The notes beneath the pieces were generated by a model. The model saw only the letters and a list, made by a program, of their open reading frames with translations. It did no database searches and was not told where the DNA came from. This document shows, piece after piece, positions 8,864 to 23,800 of a stretch of 64,000 nucleotides of DNA (its first letter is position 1; each line of letters starts with the position of its first letter). The stretch is from NCBI RefSeq assembly GCF_023159225.1, contig NC_063168.1, positions 46,262,562-46,326,561 on the forward strand, read 5' to 3'. The stretch comes from Perognathus longimembris pacificus. Lineage: Eukaryota; Chordata; Mammalia; Rodentia; Heteromyidae. The translations under genes and the position numbers were made by a program.

Positions 8864-11800
8864 GTAAGATTTATTACTTGATAACCAATGTGGATATTTT
8901 TTGTAATGTAAGGATATGTCAAGTCCTCATTAAGTTATATGTAGTGGATAAAGGACCCAGAAAGAGACAGAGACACAGAGATAGAGACAGAGACAGAAAG
9001 TACTGGGGCTTGAACTCAAGGCCTCTAGCTGTCCCTTAGCTTTTCCCTATGGCTACCACTTTTGAGCCATACCTCAACTTCCAGCTTTTGGAGATAAGAA
9101 TCTTGTCAAGGATTTTCCCATCCTGGCTAGCTTTGTACCTTGATCTTCAGATCTCAGCCTTCCCAGTAGTTAGGCTTACAGGAATAAGTCACTAGAGTCT
9201 GCTACTTGCTGCCCACAGTGTTTGATAGATCCTTAACATGCATTGATTGTAGAATTATGACTTCTTTATGGTCACCGTACAGATAGTCTGAGTCTATATA
9301 ATGATTTATCTATAGATGATTTTTTTAAAGTTTATTGTGTGTTTCTTTCTTTACTTATGTTTCAAACCAAGCAGTTTCCTTTACCTGGGGGACTTGTAGA
9401 GAGCCATAGTGTAGTATGAATGTGATTTGGGAAATGGTTTAGTATTTTGCAATTTTCCTAGGAGTTTTTGGTTTTTTTTTTTTGCTAGTCCTGGGGTTTG
9501 AACTCAGGACCTGAGCACTGTCCCTGGCTTCTTTTTGTTCAAGGCTAGCACTCTACCACTTGAGACACAGTGCCACTTCTGACTTTTTCTATATATGTGG
9601 TGCTGAGAAATCGAACCCAGGGCTTCATGTATACAAGGCAAACACTCTACCATTAGGCCACATTCCCAGTCCCTCCTAGCAGTTTTTAAATGAAAATAAT
9701 TTTATATTGTAATATTTTCTGCAGATATTTCATAATCATGTTTGTGTGCATGTGCGTGCTCGTGTATATACCTTAGCACTAGTTACCAATTTCATGAGTT
9801 TGGTTATCAATGTAACTCAATACATAGCATAGGAATAGAAATCCTTTTTGACTGAATGAGTAAAATATGGATGTATATGTGATATTTTCCTTTTAAGCAT
9901 TTTTACAGTCTGTTAAGTGTTATTAATGTACCTGAGCACAGACTTGCGACCTGACTCAAGAATGTCCAATGAAGAACGTTCAAGTGTTTCATGTGTTATG
10001 GGAACAGATTGTATTTGTAGATAAAATGGAAGGATTTATGTTCCTTTTGGCAATTTCTTGAGTTTTCATATTCCTTTCTCTTTTTAGGTAGCCAAATTTT
10101 TGAAATGCTGTGTCTACTTTTTAATATCTTGTCTCTTCCTTCATGTGATTTTTGTTCTATATGGAGCGCCACTATTAGAGTAAGTTTGAAATTTTTATGT
10201 TATTCATATTTTAAAACACTCATTTACTAAACGTGTGAACCCTGTTAACAATTAAAGAAAAACTGTAGTGTGTTCAATTAATGGATCAAAGTAGGATACC
10301 ATCTGTGCCCCCTTTGTAGCACTGTGATTATTCTTGAAAACAGTAGGATAACTTTAAATTCATCAACTGCTTCTATTGCCTACCTAATACCCAATTGCTT
10401 GTTAAAGCCACACTAATAAATATGATTATTAGTGTAGTTTTATATGTTTATACCTTTAGAAACCTGTCATGTATGTGCGAGTTCCTTATAATTAGCATAC
10501 CAAGTCCTGATAAATGTGATTCTAAAGTACTTGAAAGAATTTGTTTTCCAGGAAAGTCAATAGATAGCAATATTCAAATAGTAAAATTTAATGCAGCCAT
10601 TTTTCAAAATTGGCCAATTTTAAATTAGCGGGAACACAATCCACAAATAATTCCTATGTAATATTTACTATAATTTGGAAAACTTCTGTTTAGCAGTAAT
10701 AAATGATCATGATGAAATGAATGTATAGTGTACACACAACACACAAATATGCACACAGCTATGTGTACAGTTAGATGCATTTGTATCTAATTGTATATAT
10801 ACAACATTAAACAGGTTATTCTTTTTAAATTTTATTTTAGTTTATTTTAGTTTATTTAGTTTATTTAGTTTTAGTTCTGGGGCTTGAATGCAGAGCCTGC
10901 ATACTGGTCCTTAGCTTTTTCACTTAGTTTTAGCTCTTTACCACTGAGTCAGAGCTCCATTTCTGACTTTCCTGCCCCAGGTGTCTTTGAACTGTGATCC
11001 TCAGATCTCAACCTCCTGAATAGTTAGGATTGCAGGCATGAGCCATGGGCAACCTACTCCAGGTTATTCTTTACTAGACAGAGGAAGACAAGAAGTTTGT
11101 CATGGAAAATGATATGTTTTGTCTAATCCATTTTGGAATGAATAAGTGGAACAACAATTCCCCAAATACGGTCTTCGAGCTAGCAACACAAACATTTTAT
11201 CAAAATGCAAATTCTCAGGTATCAATCAGAAACTTTAGGAAAGAGCTCCCCCATTTTTAGCTTAAGCTGTCCAGGTAATTCCAAAATAAAGTTGAGCTAT
11301 TGGTTGTAGAGAAAGTTCTAGGGACTGTTAGACAAGATGGTTAATTATCTAGAATGGATATTTCTTGAGATAGATGACTCAGCTTGCATCTTAGAGATTT
11401 TTGTGTTTTAAAATCTATTATTAAAGCTAGGCTGGGAATATGGCCTAGTGGTAAGAGTCCTTGCCTCGCATACAGGAAGCCCTGGGTTTGATTCCTCAGC
11501 ACCACATATGTAGAAAAAGCCAGAGGTGGCGCTGTGGCTCAAGTGGTAGAGTGAAGCCAGGGACAGTGCTCAGGCCCTGAGTTCAAGCCCCAGGACTGGC
11601 CAAAAAAAAAAATCTATTATTAAAACTAAATATTTGGTAGCTAGTTTTGTTTGTTTGTTATTTTGGGGGCTTGAACTGAGGGCCTGGGCTTTGTCCCTGA
11701 GCCTCTCTGTGCTCAAGGTTAGTGTTCTACCATGTGAGCCATAGTGCCACTTCTGGCTTTTTCTATTTATGTGGTACTGAGCAATCAAACCCAGGGCTTC

Positions 11801-14800
11801 ATGCATGCTAGGCAAGCACTCTACCACTGAACCATATTTGCAGGTTTTTTTTTTTTTTTTTTTTGGCCAGTCCTGGGCCTTGTACTCAGAGCCTGAGCAC
11901 CGTCCCTGGCTTCTTCCCGCTCAAGGCTAGCACTCTGCCACCTGAGCCACAGCGCCCCTTCTGGCCGTCTTCCATATATGTGGTGCTGGGGAATCGAACC
12001 GAGAGCTTCATGTGTTGGAGGCAAGCACTCTTGCCACTAGGCCATATTCCCAGCCCCATATTTGCAGTTTTTAGCTAGTTTTTTAAAGGTTATATTTCTG
12101 TGATTAGAATTTATAGTCATCATTATGGTGGGACTCATATAACCTTTCAACCTAAAGTATAAGAATATTTTTATGTTATATGTATTTGGGTAGCAAAGAT
12201 TATATATGTGTATATATTTGTGTATCTTTAACATTAAAAACACTAACAGTGTTTCCCCCCCACCCCTCCCCAGGATGGTGTTGGAAACATTTTCGTTTGC
12301 AGTTATTTTGTCTACTTTTACTATTGTACCTTGTTTATGTTTATTAGGACCAAACCTCAAAGCATGGCTAAGAGTTTTCAGTAAAAATGGGTAAGTTTCA
12401 GTTTTATATTAGTAATGTTAGTAATTTAAAAACAATGTGTTTTTTTTTGTTTGTTTTTTGCATTGTATGGTTCTCAGAGATGCCATAAGGGGCCAATACA
12501 GCTGGAGAATAGAGACAGGAAACAAATGATTTGTTTTCTGCAGGCAGAACTGCAGCCCTTCCCTTTAGGTTAAAACACATTGAAAATAGTAGTGTAATAT
12601 ATTATTTAATTAATCAAATAAATAATTGAATAAAACAGTACCTAACTTTCTGTTACCTAACTTCACACTTCTTTGAAACATACTGGGTAATTTGGCACTA
12701 TCATAAAGTACTAAAAATAAAATTATTTACATACATTTTCCAATGTAGAAATGGGATCTATGATCTAAAAATGTTTCATGTGACAGTAATCATTTTTTCT
12801 TTAGCCTTTGGTTAAGATATCAGAGTACCAGTTTTACAGGATAGGTATTTTCAGCATAGCTAAGTTAAAATTTTAACTTTTTCAAAGGCAATGAAATAAT
12901 ATGTACTAGAAATGGTTGAATCGTAACTAAGAAAACCAGAAGATTTTGTAATTCCCATAATTTTGTCCTTTTAATCAGCCAGAAGCAAAAACTTCTTGGG
13001 CATTTACTGTGTGTTCTATATTGTACTAAACTCTGTATGGCTTCTAAGATATTAGGAAAAATCCCTCCCTACTCTCCAGGAGCTTGCCTGCTCTAGGGAT
13101 AAGAAAGAAACGAGCAAAAGGTATGTAATAGAACAGTTAATGCTATAGGAACAGAGGAGAAGGGAACTAGTGTCTGGAAAGGGGAATGATCTCTTGACCT
13201 TGAATCAGGATGTGGTTCCAGACCAAGAAGAAAAAGAAACATACCAAGTTCTAGAAGGGTTAAAAAGCATAGAAATGCAGTGGTACTCACTAGACACTAT
13301 GTTGAAAATGAACTATTATAACTTATAGTTGGGAATAAAAGGGAAAAACTGGGAGAGAACAAGGGAAGGGGTGATATTGTCCAAAAAGAAGTATACTCAT
13401 TACTTGATTTATGTGACCATAGCCCTTATCTACTTTGCCTTTATAATATAACAACAATATTTTTTAAAGCATAAACATGGAAATTAAGTTGGCATTTTTA
13501 CCTAATTTGAAAGTTAAAACCCAAGGAGAGCAGAAGCTATGTTCTGGGTAACTTTTACTTCCTAAATTACTGACTTTTTCTCTGGAAATTAGTACTGTTT
13601 GTTCTTTTTAGAACCATTCATAAAGTCTTCAGGAAACAAAGGTGTAACAATCAAAAATGTTCATTTTTTGCCATCACAGGTGCTTTGAACTCGGGACCTG
13701 GGTGCTGGCCCTTAGTTTTAGCTTAATACCAATACTTGCTACTCATGAGACAGGTTTGGAGGATGGCAGTTAAGATTTGAGGCTAGGCAGAACAGTTTGT
13801 TAGACTCCATCTCTAAAATAACAAGCAAAAAGCAGGGCTGTAGGCCTGGCTAAAATGGTAAAGTGTCAGCTAGGCAAGAAGAGAGACAATTACTTACATA
13901 AAGTATAGATTATTTAGCCTGAATGTGGGCTAAAAAATTTAGTGACAGAGAAGTAATGATTTTAATATTCATTGATAGGGAAGGAAAAAAATATGTAGTA
14001 GCATGTGTGAAATACTTTTAGCCACTAGGAGGGGTTGTACAGAGTCTCAGCTGGAAAGACACATAGTTTCAAAAATTAAATCCATTTGAACATTGTTTCA
14101 TGGGATCCTATCCAAGCCATAGGTGTTTCTAGCATATAGGAGGCAAATATTTGTTATAATGAATTTCAGTGGTGATAAGTAATCTGAATGGTACTTGAGC
14201 TTTATTTTTGCAAAGAGTGATCTATAATATTAATTTTGTCATTTAGGTTTATTTGCATTTAGAACAGCAAGCTATTCTGATCTTAGCTATGTTGATTATG
14301 TGTATAAGTTCAATAATAATGACAAAATTATCCAATAACATAAAATATAGATGACTTTGGAAACATAAAACGAGAATGAACCAGTGTCTATGCTACAAGA
14401 AATTAGTTGAAAAGAATTTACCTGATTCATTTCTTTTTATCTTTTTGTTTGAAAAGAATGTATGTATGTGTATGTATATACTAACACATTTAATATACTA
14501 ATACATTCTATATATTTACTTTTTATGTTTTTAATATACATTCAGTAAATATATATGAATTATTTACTTATTGCAGTACTGGGAATTGAAGTTAGAGCCA
14601 CTTGAACTGAAGTCTTAGCCAGACACCAATGATCTATACCTATAATCCCAGCTATTTGAAGATTGAAATCAGGGGAGGATTGTGGTTTGAGGACACCCTA
14701 GCCAGAAATACTCACAGACATTCCTTCTCAACTGCTAGTTGAGAATAATGGTGCATACCTATCCTCCCAGTCACAATGGGAAGCTTAAAATAGTTGTATT

Positions 14801-17800
14801 AGTTCTAAGAGCCTGCCTGGGCGGGAAGTAAGATGTGACCTTTCACAAAAATAACTAGTGCAGCTGGGCTCCAGTGGCTCATGCTGGTAATCCTAGCAAC
14901 TCAGGAGGCTGAGATCTGAGGGTCGTGGTTCAAAGCCAGCCCTGGCAGGAAGTCCATGAGACTCTTATTTCCAATTAATTACAGAAAAAGCTGGAAGTGG
15001 CGTTGTGCCTGAAGTGGTAGAGAGCAAAAAGGAGCTCAGGGACAGTGCCCAGGCCCAGAATTTGGGCTCTAGGACTGGCAAATATAATAAAAAAGTGCAA
15101 AAAAGATAGAAGCAGCTGGGCGTTGGTGACTTATGCCTGTTACCCTAGCTACTTAGGAGGTTGAGATATGAGGATTGAAGTTCAAAACCAGCATGGGTAA
15201 GAAAGTCTGAGACTCATTGCCAAATGGTGATTAATTCAAGAAGTAGAAGTGTGGCTCAGGTGATAGAGCCTTGAGCAAAAGAGCTAAGGGACAGTGGCCA
15301 GGCCCTGAGTTCAAGCTCCACTACTGGCACATTTTTTTAAAAAAGGTGGTGGTGGAAGCATGGCTCAGTGTTAAATTTCCCCACCTGGCAACTCTGAGGC
15401 CCTTTGTCAAGCCCCAGTACTGTCAAATAATAAAAATAAATAAATATGTTTTAATAGCAAAAATATTTCAAATTAAAATTCAAATTACAGGAAATATAGG
15501 AAGTTAAAGATCTAATAATCTTATTAATAGGCAATAAGTAACTTTCTACATATTCTAATAGTAATTAAGTTTCTTTTTTGTTGTTTTTTATTTGCCAGTC
15601 CTGGGGCTTGAACTCAGGGCCTGAGCACTGTCCCTGGCTTCTTTTTGCTCAAGACTAGCACTCTACCATTTGAGCCACAGCACCACTTCTGGCTTTTCCT
15701 CTGTATGTGGTGCTGGGGAATCGAGTCCAGGGCTTCATGCATGCTAGGCAAGCCCTCTACTATAAAGCCACATTCCCAGCCTCAGTAATTAGTTTTTATA
15801 TATTCTAATTTGTCTAATTCTAATTTTGTCTGTAATTATTCTAATTTTGCATATAACATATAAGTAATTTTAAAACAAAATGGTTAACTAAGTCCTGCTG
15901 TGTAACTTGCTTTCTTCCACTGATATGTTTCAAGCATCTCTCTGTGAATGTGTGTGTAATCTATCTCTTCTTGCATATTATCAATAGTATGTGTTGTAAT
16001 TATACAAATTGTGACTCGAGTTTTATCACTGTAATTGTTCTTTCATAATGTTTGACTCTTGGTATGTTGTTATACTTTTCCATTGGAAATACATTTATGT
16101 TTTGACAGTTAATTTTTAAGGATTCACAACAGATATCTAAATGTCAAATTTAGTTATTCATTTTTAATGAACGAAGTATATGTATGAACGAAGTATATAT
16201 ATGTTGACTTGTGCTACTGCTGCTTAGTTGATTCTCTAGCTAAATATAGACCCTCCCAGTGATGTTCATGTTTGTGTTTTACAGAGTTACTTCTATTTGG
16301 GAGAACAGTCTCCAGATCACTACAATTGCTAGTTTTGTAGGAGCATGGCTTGGAGCATTTCCTATTCCACTGGATTGGGAAAGACCATGGCAGGTTGGTT
16401 TTAGTTACTTTAAACAACAAAATACAGGGTGCATAGTGGTAAGACGAGGAAACAAACTAGTATGTATATGCAAATTGTTTTGTTGTTCAGTTAAGGAGAT
16501 ACTAGTTGCTTCTGTCATTGCTTCTTGGAGCCTCTATCAAGTGCCATAGACATCTAGGCCAGCACTTGGCTATATCTTGCAGCATTATTTTGTCTACAAG
16601 TATGTGTGAGTGTGAGTAATAATAATTATGTATATGAATACATAGAGGAATCTTTTGTTGTTTTTAAACAATTATTTCTTTCAAGTGTTAGGTTAGATTT
16701 TCTTAACTCAATGGCCAGATGTTGATCTTGAATATTCTTTAAAAAGCATTTAGCCGTTTTCTGTATATGTGGTGCTGGGGAATCGAACCTAGGGCCTCGT
16801 GTATCCGAGGCAGGCACTCTTGCCACTAGGCTATATCCCCAGCCCCAGCAAAATAATTTTTTAAATAGAGTTATGTAGTATCAGAGAAAGTGTACAAACA
16901 CCAGATTTTTCATTTTCTATCACAGTTGGGTATAAAGCCAGTGTGCCGGATCAAGTATCATCAGATAAGTTCTCTTTTTATTTTCATGTGACAGATGAGA
17001 AAACTGACATTCCCAAGGTCACTGAGATAGCAGGTGGTTATATTTTTATCTTAATTTATAATGGCTTTGTTGTTTGCTATTATTTAGTTACTTTAGAATG
17101 TAATATAGCCATTTGACTTATTGCCAATATTTCACCAAAAAAGGTACTGCTGTTATAAAAACCTTTGTAGCTATAGCATCATTCATTTTTCTAAATAATT
17201 TCCTCCGATTTCTCCCAAATACAATTTTTGACATTAAAAACTAAATGTACTCCTTTTCCAACAGGAAGATAATTTTTTTCTGATCACAAAGAGTATATTC
17301 TTTTAAATTTTAAGCAGTTTAAAGAAGAAAGTTTAAAAGACTTTTTTAAAAATTTAATCTTATCTAGATGAACCTACCATTTGTATTTTGGTGGTGATGT
17401 TTTCCAGCTTTTTCCCCATGTAGATTCACAAGTACATGTTATTTATAATCTTTTGTTTTTCAATAGTATGAGCTCACTCTGTGTCAATGTAAACTTACAG
17501 TTATGTAATCTTCCATTATTTGCATAAAATAATATACATTTCATGAGTTGACATCTAGATTATCTAGTTTTCACTATTAATATTTTATTAGTCATGGTTA
17601 TTATCATAGCTAAAGAGATACTTTTTCCTACTTGTTCAATTTTCCCTTTAGGATAAAATCTGAGGTAATGAATGATTGAATAAAATCTTTTTTTGTTGTT
17701 GTTTTTTTGTTTTTTGCCAGTCCTGGGCCTTGGACTCAGGGCCCAGAGCTCTGTCCTTGGCTTCTTTTTGCTCAAGGCTAGCACTCTGCCACTAGAGCCA

Positions 17801-20800
17801 CAGCGCCACTACTGGCCATTTTCTATATATGTGGTGCTGGGGAATTGAACCCAGGACTTCATATATACGAGGCAAGCACTCTTGCCACTAGGCCATATTC
17901 CCAGCCCCTTGAATAAAATCTTCTATAAGTATTTCACTTGCCAAATGTAAGATCTAGATTGTGTATCTTGAACTTAACTGCCTACCTATAGGTCTGTTCT
18001 TTGTGCTTTCATTTAGATGTTCTCTCTCCCGTAGTTATTTTTTCACATTTACTACATTCTTTTTAATTTAATTTTATTGTCAAGGTGATGTACAGAGAAC
18101 AGTTACATATGTAAGATAGTGAGTACATTTCTAATCATACTTGTTACCCCCTCCCTCATTTTTCTCCCACCTTCCCTTCCCCCCAGTCCTACTCCCCTGA
18201 GTTGTACAGTTAATTTCCAAATTTGTGAGGAGTTTGTCTTTTCTATTTTGATTCTTCATTCATTGTGTCACAGTATGTGGGAACACTGATATCCTTCCAA
18301 GTTATTAGTGCTCATGGAGGTTTTCTTTATGTTTCCTTGGCCTTTTCAGTGGCGTCTTCTGAGAGGTATCTATACTTAACCTTCATTCAATAAAGCAGTG
18401 ATTTCTAAAGAGGACACAGTTATTGAATACATAGAAAATTGTTTTAAATAGTAGTAGATTCATTACTTAATTCATTGGTAATTTATATTTGATTCATTAG
18501 TTAATGCAGTTAACTGTACAAAATATTGAAAAATAAAGCACCATAGAGCTTCGGCTTTTAATGAGTTGGTAAAATATATAACTAATATATCAGTTTGTGT
18601 ATACATGGAACATTTTATCTTGTAAAGGTTTAACGTTATACATATTTAAGTCTTTTCTATTTACAAAACTACAGAAATTAAAAAATGTACATAGATGTGC
18701 TTTGTAAAATTTGAGTTTAGGCTTGCTTAGAAAATACATGCTAATTAGGGACTTGAGGTGTGGCTCAGGTTATAAAGAGCTTTCCTAGTAAGTACCAGGC
18801 CCTGAGTTCAAATTCAGGTGTAACCAAAAAAAAAGTGTGATGATTGTGTATATATTAGTTATTTACAATTCAGTTGTCATTTTAAGATTGTTAATGCTTT
18901 TAGTTATTAACTCATTTTCATACCTTGGTAAAGAGTGAGCTGGATCCAGATTGACAGTTTTACGTTGTTTGTAAATTACTAAAAAATTTCCACTTGAATG
19001 ACTTTATAAGATTTTCTAGCTTAGCTAATTTAAATATGTAGCATTTTGTTAGTCTTCATTAAGATGTTTCATCCAGCTACTATTATGGGCTGTTTATTTT
19101 TATTTTTTTTACTGTTGGTTGTTTCTACACTATTTCTGCAATACAAGTTAATGACCCATTTACTAATTGGGATGCTTTTATTTATTTATTTATTTTTTGC
19201 CAGTCCTGGGGCTTGGACTCAGGGCCTGAGCACCATCCCTGGCTTCTTTTTGCTCAAGGCTAGCACTCTGCCACTTGAGCCACAGCGCCACTTCTGGCTG
19301 CTTTCTGTATATGTGGTGCTGGGGAACTGAACCCAGGGCCTCATGTATACGAGGCAAGCACTCTTGCCACTAGGCCATACCCCCAGCCCCCTTGGGATGC
19401 TTTTAAATAGTGATACATATTGGGGAAATAATAATCTGGACATATAATTAAAAATCTTTTATTCATATAATACTCACCTGACCCTAACCTTGTATTTACT
19501 AATGTCCTAGAGAAATGTTGAGGCATTCTTTTCTAAATTTTTTTCAACAAATGCAGGTTTTTGTGTTATTTATTTTTAATAATTATGACCACAGAGGACA
19601 AAAACTCAGTGTGTCTCATGATGCTGACAGATTTTGCCTGAGAAGCAGTAAATCAGGTTAGGGGATATGCCATTTCCTAAAAATGGAGATTTTTGCTTAA
19701 GAAGCATTTCATGATATGATAGTAGTATGTACACTTCATTATCTAAAATACAATATGTATTAAGAGGAGATTTTGGTTCCTTGTTTCTTGTAGCTCAGAA
19801 TGGATTTTATATATTTATGGTAAAGCATGCTTTTCTGTATTGTGTCTTGTTTAAAACGTAAATACATGAACACAAAGAACCCCACAAAAATGGTTTATTG
19901 TTTTCTCTCCTTTGAACTCAAATCTTTGCGATGTTTCCAATCTGTACATCTTACATAACTAGGTTTACAGGTGTAAGTCATGCTGTTGATTATTCTGAGC
20001 AAAGGAAATTTGGTCACGTTTCATTCATAGTAGGCTAAGAGCTGTGGCATCAGATTACTGGGTTCAAATTCTGGCTCTGCCACTAGTTAGTGAGGATTAA
20101 GTAATACATCCATCTAAAATACTTAGCTCAACACTTGGCACATAGTTACTTCTTAATTCATGCAATGGGCATTGTAACCTATAAAATGAGTGGCTTAATG
20201 ACTGTACTTAAAACAAGTCCTTCACATTCAATTATTTATTGAGTTCTTGTGTTTTAAGAATGTAATTGTCTGAGTTTCCGTCCAAAAGTCCTTCAGTTGG
20301 ATTTGACTATTATTTTGCCTTTCTTGTTCTCTGCTATGTTGTTAAGCAAATTTATTGTGGTATTTGGATTTCACATAATTTTCAATCTTGTTTGACATTT
20401 CAGATGACAATAGAAAAGGAATGTGGTAACATTTGTAGATCTATGTACTAAGTCTGGGACTTAGCAACATCACAGAGCGATTTAATTCTAATAACTGTAG
20501 GGCAAAGTACATTTCATTCTCATTTTTATTTATCAAAGTGTGGGAGGGGAGGAGTACATATCTTGCTCAACAATACTTAGCAGGTTAGAGGAAGACTTGG
20601 GAGTCTTGACAAGATTCCTTCTATATCACTTCCTTTTTATTTTAAAAGGGTCATAGCTTATATCTATCTGGAATTGCTTGAGTAGCTATTTTTTCTTCCC
20701 AACATTGTTTCCTCCAAATGCTGTGATCACTCTGATGTGTGCATCTTAGACCATGATTTAATACATCTATAGGAGTATTTAAAGCTATTAGGCAATGCTT

Positions 20801-23800
20801 TTGTGCCTGAAAAACCCACAAATGACCTTAAACTATAGGCTTCAATGGTACTTTCTCTAAAAAGAAATTGAATCAGATAATCAAGTTTGTTCTAGGATAC
20901 TTCTTTTGTAGTTGCTTTTAAAAAGCTATGTAACTAAAACTCCTTGAACTCCCTATGTAGTCTTGAACTTTCTGGAATTGTGAGCATGCAGTGCCAGTCC
21001 GACTCTTGGGTTTTTGTTGTTTTGTTTTTGTGCCAGTACTTTGCCTTTTGGTTTACTGGTGGTGCTCTTGGGCCTCACCTTCACTTCTGGTTTTTTGCAG
21101 GTTAATTGGAGATAGTGTCTCAGATTTTGTGTGTTGGGACTGGCTTCAAAGTATGATTCCCAGATCTTAGCCTCCTGAGTAGCTAGGATTATAGGCGTGA
21201 GCCACTGGCACCTGGCTTTCTTCTTTCTTAGAAAGTTAGTGGGTAAAATGTATTATAAACAATTGAATTTGACATTTGGATCCTAGATACTTTAGATTAT
21301 CTTTGAAACACTTAAATTATTTAGAATTATTTGTACTTATTCTCATCAAATACTGACTAAATGAAGCAGTTATACTTAAAAATCCTTTCTTCTTCCAGCT
21401 TGCAGTTAAAATTTTAATATTGGTGAAAAAGATATTTATTTTTAAGGTCACAGATGCCAAAATAATTCTTTTATAAAATTCAGCTAGGGATTGTAGCGTT
21501 ATAGCCATGTGGATTCCTATAAACTAGTGAAAGGAGGGATAAAACTAAGATTATAGACTAGATTGAAGAGTTGTGATTTAAAGTTAATTGGTATTTTTCT
21601 TACTAAAAGGATTATACAAAATAAAAGATGAATATATGGTTTATATGTTTCAATATGGAAAAGTGTGTATTTAATTGATAGAAGATGAGTTTGGATTTAT
21701 AAGGTATGTTCACTGTCAGCTAATTGTATTCACATGCTCTGCCAGCAAGACTTTCATTGAAGGATAATGCTAGCCATGTTAACTTGTTTACATGCATGTG
21801 TCCAGGACCATTTAGTGTTAGTCTGATGGGAATTCTATATCAGAGACTACATACCTCTCCACAGATCCCTAAATCTGTATTCTTAAGTTTCTGAAGCATG
21901 GCTATCCACTGATCAGTGCAAATTTACAAGTAGTGAAATGTAGCCAGATTCATAGATTCACCTTCATGTGTATTCCTGAGTCAGACAGCAGAATTTGCTG
22001 TAGGAACGTCTGGGAAAACTCTGCTGCTAGGACCATATTCAGAGGAAACTGTAAGTGACCACTTAAAGCCAGTAGAAAGCCCAATAGGCTTTAAAAGATG
22101 ATTTTTATCTGTCATATGTCAGGCAAAAGCTTTTGTGGTCAGCGTAACACACACACACAACCCATGAATAATGCAGTATTAGTTGCATATGGAAAAATAC
22201 AAATGTATTTCATGTAAAAAAATTAGTGGGAGATTAAGAAATGATGGTGGTTCTTATTACTTTTTGGTGATACAGGGTTTGAATTTTTGTTTTATTTGAA
22301 GGGAGCCAGTATTTCCAATATGAGCAGTTATAAAATTTTCAAGGTGTTCTTTTCTGTATACAGGTCCATTTCACCATTGTTTGTCATGGCACTGGTCGCT
22401 CATGCCTATAATCCTAGCTACTCAGGAGACTGAGATCTGAGGATCACAGTTCAAAGCCAGCTTGGACAGCAAAGTCTGTGAGACTTATTTCCCAACTAAT
22501 CATAGAAAATCTGGAAGTAGTGCCATGGCTCAATTGGTAGAGTGCTAGCCTTGAGCAAAAAGAGCTCAGGGACAGCTCCCAGGCCTAGAATTCAAGCCCC
22601 ATGATTGTTTCTTTGTTTTTTGTTTTTTTTTTTTAAGAATTTATACTATTACTTACTTAGAATTTAATTTAGTCTTAGTTTAGGGCTAGGAATATGGCCT
22701 AGTGGCAAGAGTGCTTGCCTCATATACATGAAGCCCTGGGTTCGATTCCCCAGCACCACATATGTAGAAAATGGCCAGAAGTGGTGCTGTGACTCAAGTG
22801 GCAGAGTGCTAGCATTGAGCAAAAAGAAGCCAGGGACAGTGCTCAGGCCCTTAGTCCAAGGCCCAGGACTGGCAAAAAAAAAAAAAAAAGAATTTAATTT
22901 AGTCTTAGTTTATACTTTGACAGCTTAGCTTATACTAGAGGCTCAATAAATAGTTTTGAAGGACTGAACTATCTATATGAGATTTTAAAGAAGGTAAGCC
23001 ATGTAGTGGCGAATGCCTGACTCCAGCCACTTGGAAGCCCAAGACAGAAGGACCACTTGAGCCAGCAGATCAAGGCCAGCCTGAGTAACATATGAAATTA
23101 TTGACTCAAAAAATAAAAAAAATTAAAAATGAGTATGTCAAAGTAGCTTGCTTCTATGTATGAAAATATAACAATAAGCCTGTTGAAATTGTTTTGAAGA
23201 AGGGGTTAAGGGAAAGTAAGAGTGGGGGTGAGGTTGATTAGTTTACATTGTATATGTGAGTGGAAATGTCATAATCCCTCTCTAAAACTAACTTAGGGCA
23301 ATAATAAACAAAAATAAATTTACAAGAAATGAACTAAAATGATACAAACACATATCAGTGGTTTAAAACCAGAATCTATACTTAATTTTGCTTCTCCAAA
23401 TCCATCAAAAATGGCAGCCAAAAGCAGTGAATCACTCTTCTGTTTCTGAAGTGAGCTAGGATGGTTAATGTAATAGTATGTTGTAGAGCTCTAAGAATTT
23501 CCATTTGTAAGCTTTGCCCCCAGATATTTCATGTGAAGAACACATATATCAGAGATGTCTGAATTACCAAGGTAAAGGAATAAGTCCTACTTAAAAAAAA
23601 AAAAAGGAATAAGTCCTACTAAACAGTATATCATCACACATGAACTAGTTTTATTTCTTCTATACTGTGAGTTCTACTTATCCTCGCAGTGTCAGTTACC
23701 TAAGGAATACATTAGTGTTCATGTTAAGCTCAATTTTTTAAAGTTAAAATATGTACTATACAGAATAATACTGGTACATGGCATTTTACAGGTTTCACAA

